Of a DNA stretch of 64,000 nt, positions 55,305 to 61,473 are shown piece after piece (position 1 is the first letter of the stretch; each line of letters starts with the position of its first letter). The stretch comes from JAKLFA01 sp038222225. GTDB lineage: Bacteria > Omnitrophota > Gorgyraeia > Zapsychrales > JANLHA01. Position numbers and translations under genes: made by a program. The DNA is taken from positions 3,213 through 67,212 of the forward strand of contig JBBRHV010000006.1 of the NCBI GenBank assembly GCA_038222225.1, in the 5' to 3' direction. The notes beneath the pieces are model-generated. The model saw nothing but the letters and a program-made list of their open reading frames with translations, was not told the origin of the DNA and searched no databases.

Positions 55305-55370
55305 CTGGCCGGGATTTCTATAAAATGGTTTTGGTAAAAATAAAAAATTATATGAATTTTAGATTTTATG

Positions 55371-55376
55371 TATAAT
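55371..55376 (+). promoter_or_regulatory. possible -10 element (TATAAT) before the HMGL-like aldolase gene
   Basis: A perfect TATAAT, directly preceded by TG, lies 54 bases upstream of the ATG in an AT-rich stretch just after the giant gene. No good -35 hexamer is present at 16-18 bp spacing, so only an extended -10-like promoter is suggested. I see no clear terminator for the giant gene in 55305-55430. Confidence 0.4.
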
Positions 55377-55416
55377 AAGTGAACTTGCGGTTGTTTTATT
55401 AGGGATATTGAAGACG

Positions 55417-55425
55417 AAGGAGAGG
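55417..55425 (+). promoter_or_regulatory. strong Shine-Dalgarno (AAGGAGAGG)
   Basis: AAGGAGAGG ends five bases before the ATG at 55431 and supports that start. Confidence 0.8.
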
Positions 55426-55430
55426 AAAAA

Positions 55431-56381
55431 ATGTATAGACCGGAAATTCGGGTGTTTGACTGCACGATCCGCGATGGCGGGTTGATGAACAACCATTTAT
55501 TTGATCACAGTTTTGTCAGAGATGTTTATAAAGGATTATCCGAGGCTGGGGTTGACTATATTGAGCTCGGATATAAAAATTCCAAAGATCTTTTTTCGCC
55601 GGAGGAATACGGCGCCTGGAAATTCTGTGAGGATGACGAAATCCGAAAAGTGACCGAAGGCATTGAATCCAATGCCAAGATCTCGGTGATGGTGGATATC
55701 GGCCGGGTGAATATGGAAGATATAAAACCGGCTTCTGAGAGTCCCGTGCACATGGTCCGCGTGGCCAGTTATGTGAAGGATATTGATAAGGGGATCTCGA
55801 TGGCCAATGAATTCCATGATAAGGGTTATGAAACCACCATTAATATCATGGCTATTTCCAAAGATCAGGGGCCGGACCTCGAAGCCGCTCTTTATCAGAT
55901 CGAAAAGGAAAGCAAGGCGGATGTGGTGTATATTGTGGATAGTTTTGGGTATTTTTATCAGGAAAATATTGAGCATTTGACCAAGTTGTATAAGAGGATT
56001 TTAAAGACACGCGAGATTGGTTTTCATGGTCATAATAATCAGCAGTTGGCCTTCGGCAACACGATTGAAGCGATTATCCATGGGGCGAATTTTCTGGATG
56101 CAACAATTTTCGGGATCGGCCGGGCTGCCGGGAATTGTCCGATCGAGCTTTTGCTCGGGTTCTTAAAGAATCCGAAATTTGATATCCGTCCGGTTCTTGA
56201 TCTGATCTCCCGGGATTTTGTCCCGTTGCGTGAAAAGATCGAATGGGGATATGTCATTCCTTACGCGATCGCCGGTATGCTCAATGAGCATCCTCGCGCT
56301 GCTTTGGCTTTGCGAAAGACGGAGAAGAAAGAGAATTACCGTGATTTTTATGAGAGTTTGACTAATACGGGGTTGGATTAA
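55431..56381 (+). CDS. HMGL-like aldolase catalytic domain protein
   Basis: It is 316 residues long, about the size of a bare HMGL/DRE-TIM catalytic domain without the communication domain of DmpG-type aldolases. FDCTIRDGG gives the metal-binding Asp and catalytic Arg of the superfamily (D-x-T-x-R-D-G). GFHGHNNQQLAFGN supplies the two metal-binding histidines, and ATIFGIGRAAGN matches the conserved C-terminal glycine loop. The superfamily performs aldol or Claisen cleavage and condensation of 2-oxoacids (4-hydroxy-2-oxovalerate aldolase, isopropylmalate synthase, HMG-CoA lyase). The exact substrate is open. It is followed, after a repeat-containing gap, by a KDPG/KHG aldolase, which may act on related 2-oxo acids. 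Confidence 0.88.
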   Translation: MYRPEIRVFDCTIRDGGLMNNHLFDHSFVRDVYKGLSEAGVDYIELGYKNSKDLFSPEEYGAWKFCEDDEIRKVTEGIESNAKISVMVDIGRVNMEDIKPASESPVHMVRVASYVKDIDKGISMANEFHDKGYETTINIMAISKDQGPDLEAALYQIEKESKADVVYIVDSFGYFYQENIEHLTKLYKRILKTREIGFHGHNNQQLAFGNTIEAIIHGANFLDATIFGIGRAAGNCPIELLLGFLKNPKFDIRPVLDLISRDFVPLREKIEWGYVIPYAIAGMLNEHPRAALALRKTEKKENYRDFYESLTNTGLD

Positions 56382-56408
56382 AAGACAGCGTAAAGGGAAG
56401 CGGCAGGT

Positions 56409-56554
56409 GATAGAAATACAATTGAAATATAATGGAAATACATAGAAATAAGAAATTCGGAAAAAGAGAAAGCTTAATCAGAGCAAGTAATCGTTAGGGT
56501 TTTTTATTTCAATGTATGTCTATATTTTTCCATGTATTTCAATCTGTTTTTAAT
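56409..56554. repeat. imperfect inverted repeat built of GAAATA units
   Basis: The left arm (56409-56456) contains AGAAATACA, TTGAAATATA, TGGAAATACA and AGAAATAAG. The right arm (56503-56554) is largely its complement (TTATTTCAATGTATGTC, CCATGTATTTCAATC). It could fold into a long AU-rich hairpin and overlaps the apparent 5' end of the next ORF. Related TTGAAATAC units recur at 63290-63330. Confidence 0.65.
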
Positions 56555-56560
56555 TTGAGT

Positions 56561-57190
56561 ATGAATATTTCCCAATTTAAAAAACTTCCTATTCTGGGCA
56601 TCTTGCGCGGGATCGAAAAGAAACAGGTTTATCCTCTGACCCGGGCCGTGATGGCCTCTGGTCTTAAGAGTATTGAGATCACCATGAATACGGCAGGCGC
56701 TGAAGACATGATCCGTGAGATGATCGCGGTTTCTGACGGTGAGCTGACCGTTGGGGCCGGAACAGTTTTAAATGCCGATGATATGGAGCGAGCGCTGAAG
56801 GCCGGAGCAGAATTTATTGTGTCGCCTGTCTTTATTGAAGAGGTGGTCGCCTCCTGCAACGAACTTGATATTCCGGTTTTTCCCGGCGCGTTGACGCCTC
56901 AAGAAGTTTTTCATGCGTGGAATGCCGGAGCCACCATGGTCAAGGTTTTTCCTACCAAACAATTAGGCCCCGGTTATATCAAAGAGCTGAAAGGGCCGCT
57001 TGATCAAATTGAACTCATGCCCTGCGGCGGTGTGAGCAAGGACACAATCGCTGAATTTTTTAAGTGCGGAGCCTCAGCGGTTGGGTTTGGCGGAAGTATT
57101 TTCCGCAAAGAATGGCTTCTGGCAGGTCAATATCAGCACATCACTGACGCTATTCGGGAGCTGATTTCAGCCTCTCAACAAGTGGCGTAA
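56561..57190 (+). CDS. eda: 2-dehydro-3-deoxyphosphogluconate / 4-hydroxy-2-oxoglutarate aldolase
   Basis: Class I (Schiff-base) aldolase cleaving KDPG to pyruvate and glyceraldehyde-3-phosphate, or KHG to pyruvate and glyoxylate. Seen: ILGILRG at the N-terminus, IEITMNT with the catalytic Glu, VGAGTVLN, and ATMVKVFPTKQLGPGYIKELKGP with the Schiff-base Lys, then LMPCGGV for phosphate binding. I place the start at ATG 56561 (209 aa, normal family length). The upstream ATG at 56516 would add 15 hydrophobic residues encoded inside the inverted repeat and has no counterpart in the family. The ribosome-binding site is poor (TTTGAG). It can serve the Entner-Doudoroff or uronate pathway; no partner edd gene is in view. 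Confidence 0.92.
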   Translation: MNISQFKKLPILGILRGIEKKQVYPLTRAVMASGLKSIEITMNTAGAEDMIREMIAVSDGELTVGAGTVLNADDMERALKAGAEFIVSPVFIEEVVASCNELDIPVFPGALTPQEVFHAWNAGATMVKVFPTKQLGPGYIKELKGPLDQIELMPCGGVSKDTIAEFFKCGASAVGFGGSIFRKEWLLAGQYQHITDAIRELISASQQVA

Positions 57191-57233
57191 TGTCTTGTGA
57201 TGATAAGAGGCATAGATATTGCAGGGTGATAAT

Positions 57234-58766
57234 ATGAAAACTAAAAATGTTCAGGGAAGCGCGAAAAGTTTTTTTTCGGCAAGACGGATATTTTTAGTTG
57301 CAATCGTGGGCTATGGGATCGGCATTCGTTTGGGTGAGTATTTAGCGAATCGCTCACTCTGGTTTGATGAGGCCATGTTGGCTTTAAATATCATCCACAA
57401 ATCCTCCTGGGAACTTATTACTCAGCCGTTAGATTACAATCAAACCGCTCCGATCGGATTCTTGGCGCTCACCAAACAATTGGTTTTGATGTTTGGAAAC
57501 GGTGAACTTGTTTTAAGAGCTGTTCCTTTCTTGTCCGGTATTATTTCAGTCCCTCTTTTTTATAATGTCATTAAAAAATTCAGCGCAAGAAAAACGGCTT
57601 TGATCGCCTTAGTTCTGTTTTCCTTTTCCTCTTCCTTGTTGTTCCATAACACAGAATTCAAACAATATTCTAGTGATGTTTTCTTCGCTCTCATTATTTC
57701 ATTGCTAGGAGTGGTTTTTTTAACGAAAAAGTTGACCTTTCAAAGGGGCATTCTTTTGGGAATGGGCGGGGCGGCTATGATATGGTTTTCACACCCGGCC
57801 GTTTTTATGCTCGGCGGAATTGGGCTGACGCTGTTGGTTTTTTATTTTTCAAACAAGAGGTGGAGAGAGTGTGCGCTTTTGTGTGCCAGTTTTATTCTTT
57901 GGGGGTTGAGCCTTATCGTTTTGTATGGTCTTTCTTTAAAAGCAATGGGGAATAATGTGTTTCTTGAGAATGCTTGGCAGCGTAATTTTATGCCTTTTCC
58001 TCCGCAATCTATCCGTGACCTGGGATGGTTTGTTGACTCATTTATTCAATTGTTTTCCGATCCAGGCGCGATCCGGCAGACTTTTTTTGGGGCAGCAGCT
58101 TTTGTTTTGGGAAGTTATTCCATGTTTAAAAGAGACAAATATCTCTTTTGGATGGCGTTGATGCCGATCATTCTGGCTTTGGGGGTTTCCGGCATTGGTT
58201 ACTATCCGTTTACGGGAAGGCTGCTTTTATTTTATGTTCCTTTCTTGTATCTTTTTATTGCAGAAGGTTTGGTGTTTTTAATGGATAAGCGTTCATATGT
58301 TCTCCGGGGAGCAGGCGTTGTTATGTTGGCGATTATCGTATGGTCGCCGAGCATCACGGCCTACAGACAGGTAACTCAGCGGATGTTTTATTCGGAAGAG
58401 CTTAAGCCGGTCTTGGATTATTTAAGAGAACACAGGGAAAAAGAGGATTTTATTTATATATACTATGGAGCCGAATACGCCTTCCGTTATTACGCGGGGC
58501 AGTATGGGTTTGATGAGGACAATTTCATAAAGGGAAGTAAGTCGCGGAAGGATTGGAAGAAATACTGTGACGATCTTGATCAGTTCGAAAGGGGCGGGCG
58601 AGTTTGGTTCATTTTTTCGCATGTTTATTTTCGGGAGCAAAGGTCGGAAGAGAAGTATATGGTTGATTATTTAGAATCTATTGGGGACAGGCTGGATACT
58701 ATTCAGGCCACTAGCGCCTCCGCGTATCTTTATGAATTTGCTGCTATCAAGACGGAGGGGATGTGA
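57234..58766 (+). CDS. integral membrane GT-C glycosyltransferase (family 39-like)
   Basis: The start at ATG 57234 (510 aa) is preferred over the TTG at 57219, because AGGGTG at 57223-57228 is well spaced for it. About ten hydrophobic helices are followed by a soluble C-terminal domain of roughly 110 residues. The first loop after helix 1 has SLWFDEAMLAL, carrying the catalytic acidic Asp-Glu pair of the GT39/ArnT/PMT group, and later NQTAPIGFLALTK as in these proteins. Such enzymes transfer sugar from polyprenyl-phosphate donors to protein, lipid or glycan on the outer face of the cytoplasmic membrane. The acceptor is unknown. It is convergent with hydE. Confidence 0.88.
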   Translation: MKTKNVQGSAKSFFSARRIFLVAIVGYGIGIRLGEYLANRSLWFDEAMLALNIIHKSSWELITQPLDYNQTAPIGFLALTKQLVLMFGNGELVLRAVPFLSGIISVPLFYNVIKKFSARKTALIALVLFSFSSSLLFHNTEFKQYSSDVFFALIISLLGVVFLTKKLTFQRGILLGMGGAAMIWFSHPAVFMLGGIGLTLLVFYFSNKRWRECALLCASFILWGLSLIVLYGLSLKAMGNNVFLENAWQRNFMPFPPQSIRDLGWFVDSFIQLFSDPGAIRQTFFGAAAFVLGSYSMFKRDKYLFWMALMPIILALGVSGIGYYPFTGRLLLFYVPFLYLFIAEGLVFLMDKRSYVLRGAGVVMLAIIVWSPSITAYRQVTQRMFYSEELKPVLDYLREHREKEDFIYIYYGAEYAFRYYAGQYGFDEDNFIKGSKSRKDWKKYCDDLDQFERGGRVWFIFSHVYFREQRSEEKYMVDYLESIGDRLDTIQATSASAYLYEFAAIKTEGM

Positions 58767-58790
58767 GAAAAATAAGCATTAGCTGGGTTT

Positions 58791-58809
58791 CCCGCTTGAG
58801 GAAAGCGGG
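58791..58809. terminator. hairpin between convergent genes
   Basis: CCCGCTT-gagga-AAGCGGG forms a perfect 7-bp stem in the 56-bp gap between the glycosyltransferase stop (58766) and the hydE stop (58823). The position suits a bidirectional terminator. T-tracts are weak and some distance away on both strands, so this is tentative. Confidence 0.4.
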
Positions 58810-58822
58810 GAGGCCGGCGGTT

Positions 58823-59881
58823 TTAAGGAAGGATCTGCGGGACCGGAAAGTCTTTGTGAAAATGAGGGGAATCTCCCCACTGGTCGTATCCGATCCGTTC
58901 TCCGATCGAATCAATGCGGTTTTCCAAACATCCCCGGCAGAGCACGGCATTTTCATCCAGGCAGGGCTTATTGTCATAGAGGCGGTAGCTTTTGCGGTAT
59001 TTGGTCGGCGTCATATTCGGCATGATGATATTGGCGCCGGCCTTAAGCCCCAGTTCACGGCCTTCGGGCGACAGGGATTGAAGGGCTGTGGTGGAGGCGA
59101 TGTTGACATCTTTCAACAGGATTCGTGTTAAGGCGATCATTTTTAATCCTAATTCCAAATTGTGCGGTCCGTCAAAATTTTTGGCTTCAGACGCCAGCGG
59201 CGTATCTTCATGCACAATGTAGGGTCCCATTCCGATCATATCCATATTCTGGTTTTTAAAAAACAAAATATCTTCCGCCAGGTCTTCAATGGTTTGAAAG
59301 GGCAGCCCGATCATGACGCCAGTCCCAACCTGATAGCCGTTTTGGCGTAAAACCTTAAGACATTCAAGACGTTGCGCGAAGTCGTGGCCTTCAGGGTGGA
59401 TTTTTTGATAAAGTTTTTCGTTGGAGGTCTCGATGCGCAAGAGATACCGGTGCGCTCCGGCGGTAAACCAACGGCGCAGGGTGTCTGGGGAGTGCTCTCC
59501 CAAAGACAAGGTGATGCCCAGGCGTCCTTCGCTCACGCGTTTGATGCCGTGTATAACCCGTTCGATAAAGTTTGTAAAAGCATCATCCTGACGTTCGCCG
59601 GACTGAAGGACGATGGATCCGTATTTCATCTGGTCCGCTAAATAGGCGGTTTGAACAATTTCATCTTCGGTCATCTGATAGCGTTCAACGCGCTTGTTGC
59701 CTTTGCGGATGCCGCAGTAGAGACAGTCTTTTTGGCAGAGGTTGCTAAGCTCAATGATGCCGCGAAAATACACGATCGGGCCGACGTGCTCACACTTGAT
59801 CCGGTAGGCCTCTGCATAGAGTTCTTCCAAGCGGGAAGGGTCGGTTGTTTCAAGCCATTGGATCAGTTCAGTTTTGTTCAT
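58823..59881 (-). CDS. hydE: [FeFe]-hydrogenase maturase HydE, radical SAM
   Basis: 352 aa, full family length. CQKDCLYC gives the CX3CX2C cluster for radical SAM chemistry. The C-terminal CLDENAVLCRGC is the CX7CX2C triad that holds the accessory Fe-S cluster in HydE of the Thermotoga type. The enzyme works with HydG and HydF to build the diiron site of [FeFe]-hydrogenase in the cytosol; HydF, HydG and the hydrogenase are not in this window. The start overlaps the mnmA stop as ATGA, so translation is probably coupled to mnmA. PylB or BioB-like relatives are excluded by the C-terminal Cys pattern. Confidence 0.93.
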   Translation of the reverse strand: MNKTELIQWLETTDPSRLEELYAEAYRIKCEHVGPIVYFRGIIELSNLCQKDCLYCGIRKGNKRVERYQMTEDEIVQTAYLADQMKYGSIVLQSGERQDDAFTNFIERVIHGIKRVSEGRLGITLSLGEHSPDTLRRWFTAGAHRYLLRIETSNEKLYQKIHPEGHDFAQRLECLKVLRQNGYQVGTGVMIGLPFQTIEDLAEDILFFKNQNMDMIGMGPYIVHEDTPLASEAKNFDGPHNLELGLKMIALTRILLKDVNIASTTALQSLSPEGRELGLKAGANIIMPNMTPTKYRKSYRLYDNKPCLDENAVLCRGCLENRIDSIGERIGYDQWGDSPHFHKDFPVPQILP

Positions 59882-60972
59882 GGTTTGCCCCGGTCATTAG
59901 CTGTGACGAATAAGATGATGCCGCCACCGAGCAGTGTTCCGTCTTCGTCAAACAGAACAACGGATTGTCCTGGGGTGACGGCTTTTTGCGGTTCATCAAA
60001 AATAATTTTGGCCATTTTTTTGGGAAGCATCTCAGCCCGGCAGGGCAATAAGTTTTTTCCGTAGCGGATTTTCGCAAACAATTTTTCGGGAAGAGGATCA
60101 GTGAAAAGGTTGATGCTTCCGGCCAAAAGGGTCGTGGATCTCAGATCGGCCTCATCGCCGATCATCACGTCATGCGTATCGGCGTTTAAAGACACAACAT
60201 ATTGAGGTTTGCCAAGTGCAACTCCCAGTCCGTCGCGTTGTCCGATTGTAAAATGGATAATGCCGTTATGCTGTCCCAAGACAGTGCCTTTTGTATCAAT
60301 AATATTTCCGGGCTCGACTGTTGGAACCCATTTTTTTACAAAGTCCGCGTATCCCTCGTCAGAAACAAAACAGATGTCCTGGCTTTGCGGTTTATTGGCC
60401 ACCGGAAGACCGGCCGCGTGAGCGATTTTCCGCACTTCATCTTTGGTGTAGTCGGCCAGCGGAAAAAGGATGGAGTCTAAACTCTCCGGCGCAATACAGT
60501 AGAGAAAATACGATTGATCTTTATTGGTGTCTTTGGCCGGCGTTAGAAAAAGCTGACCGTTGATGTCAGTCATTCTGGCGTAATGGCCGGTGGCCAGATA
60601 ATCATAGCCGTTGTCTTTGGCGTATTTGAGAAGTTTTCCGAATTTTAGAAATCGGTTGCATTCCACGCAGGGATTGGGGGTGCGTCCTTGAGTATATTGT
60701 GTGACAAAATCCTTGATCACATGTTCCTGCATATCTTTGGAGAAATCCAGGACATAAAAAGGGATCTTGAGATGCTCGCAGACGGTTCTGGCATCGGCGA
60801 TCGCGTCGCGCCCGCAGCAGCGCGTTTTGGGATTCTCCGGCCCGCCGTCAGGAAGGCCCAGACACATGGTGACCCCTTCGACGATATAGCCTTGTTCTTT
60901 CAGCAGATAGGCCGCTGTTGAAGAATCCACTCCGCCGCTCATGGCGACTAAGACGCGTTTAGGTTCGGACAT
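59878..60972 (-). CDS. mnmA: tRNA-specific 2-thiouridylase MnmA
   Basis: 364 aa, normal length. SGGVDSS is the PP-loop that activates U34 of tRNA with ATP. NPCVECNRFLKF and SQDICFV carry the two catalytic cysteines that accept and deliver the sulfur, and TGHYAR and GQRDGLG are also family signatures. The product is 2-thiouridine at the wobble position of tRNA for Lys, Glu and Gln. A clear promoter lies at 61029-61057. The gene ends in a 4-base overlap with hydE. Both proteins handle sulfur or Fe-S chemistry, so the pairing is reasonable, but I do not know it as a standard operon. Confidence 0.97.
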   Translation of the reverse strand: MSEPKRVLVAMSGGVDSSTAAYLLKEQGYIVEGVTMCLGLPDGGPENPKTRCCGRDAIADARTVCEHLKIPFYVLDFSKDMQEHVIKDFVTQYTQGRTPNPCVECNRFLKFGKLLKYAKDNGYDYLATGHYARMTDINGQLFLTPAKDTNKDQSYFLYCIAPESLDSILFPLADYTKDEVRKIAHAAGLPVANKPQSQDICFVSDEGYADFVKKWVPTVEPGNIIDTKGTVLGQHNGIIHFTIGQRDGLGVALGKPQYVVSLNADTHDVMIGDEADLRSTTLLAGSINLFTDPLPEKLFAKIRYGKNLLPCRAEMLPKKMAKIIFDEPQKAVTPGQSVVLFDEDGTLLGGGIILFVTANDRGKP

Positions 60973-61028
60973 GATCTTGTTTTCCAGGTTATTGATCGTT
61001 AAGCCAGGGGTTCTACCCGTGGGCGTTC

Positions 61029-61057
61029 ATTATACAGATTTTGGGGGGAAATATCAA
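61029..61057 (-). promoter_or_regulatory. sigma-70-type promoter for mnmA-hydE
   Basis: On the minus strand TTGATA (61052-61057) and TATAAT (61029-61034) are separated by exactly 17 bases, one mismatch from the -35 consensus and none in the -10. Transcription would begin near 61022, giving a leader of about 50 bases before the mnmA ATG. Confidence 0.8.
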
Positions 61058-61100
61058 CCCGTAAACCACCTGGGGTTTTCGGCTTTGGTCCGTGGTGGAG

Positions 61101-61436
61101 TCAGCGAAGGGGTTTATACTTGGGACGAAAAAGCCGTATGAAACAGTTAAGGATAAAGACAGTTCCAAATCCCCAGAGCAGACTGTTGGCAAGAAAGACA
61201 GCCCATTCCAGGACATCCGGCACATTTCCACTCATCCATGTTGTCCAGATGAATCGCCCGGGAAGCGAGAGAATGCCGGAAAACATACTAAATGGATCAA
61301 AGGAGGCGAGAGACAGTTCTCCTTTATCAAAACGGATCATTGATGAGCTAAACGAAACCAAGATGCTGCAAAATGCGGCACCGGCATGAATAGCGGAAAA
61401 AAGCGCACCTAAGAAAATAAAGGTTGTTTCGTTCAA
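61101..61436 (-). CDS. small integral membrane protein, unknown function
   Basis: 111 aa with a TTG start supported by AGAGG six to seven bases upstream. Two strong hydrophobic helices (residues 5-28 and 75-100) and a weaker middle one flank a short polar loop; the C-terminus is basic (RLFRPKYKPLR). It starts 37 bases after the mutL stop on the same strand and may be read through from mutL. I do not recognise the family. A plus-strand ORF over the same bases has no membrane or domain pattern and was set aside. Confidence 0.6.
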   Translation of the reverse strand: MNETTFIFLGALFSAIHAGAAFCSILVSFSSSMIRFDKGELSLASFDPFSMFSGILSLPGRFIWTTWMSGNVPDVLEWAVFLANSLLWGFGTVFILNCFIRLFRPKYKPLR

Positions 61437-61473
61437 AAGGGACCTCTCTTAATACGAGCGATACTGTTTATGG

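Larger units (their letters stand above)
2064..54497 (+). repeat. dispersed NSAVL-type linker peptide, 53 copies
   Basis: Each copy is five codons (N-[SAG]-[AS]-[VI]-L). Starts: 2064, 3651, 5085, 7347, 7989, 8688, 9621, 10791, 12051, 13800, 14265, 15159, 16587, 17205, 17787, 19419, 20571, 20766, 21324, 21663, 22260, 25293, 25494, 26097, 27189, 28827, 29655, 29712, 30762, 31368, 32523, 33906, 35184, 35685, 37221, 37614, 38622, 38685, 40653, 41799, 43011, 43788, 44601, 45375, 47307, 48120, 49290, 50799, 51012, 52305, 52986, 53472, 54483. Asn is present in 50 copies (Ser at 19419, 51012, 52986) and the final Leu in 42. The residue before Asn is mostly Thr, Val, Ala or Ile. Copies sit in Gly/Asp/Glu/Lys/Ser-rich linkers at domain borders. 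The function is unknown: cleavage site, docking peptide or structural linker are all possible. Confidence 0.95.

Noticed and set aside
2064..54497. Linkers as inteins or intein scars (Asn followed by Ser)
   Set aside because: No intein N-terminal block, HNT/HNC ending or endonuclease domain is present near any copy.
1..55304. Stop-codon recoding as the reason for the giant ORF
   Set aside because: TAG ends this ORF, TAA ends eda and hydE, and TGA ends the glycosyltransferase, mnmA, mutL and mutS genes; all three codons act as stops.
56516..56560. Upstream ATG for eda
   Set aside because: The extension is encoded inside an inverted repeat and has no counterpart in KDPG aldolases.
61120..61389. 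Plus-strand ORF overlapping the small membrane gene
   Set aside because: It lacks a membrane or domain pattern, while the minus-strand ORF has helices and a ribosome-binding site.
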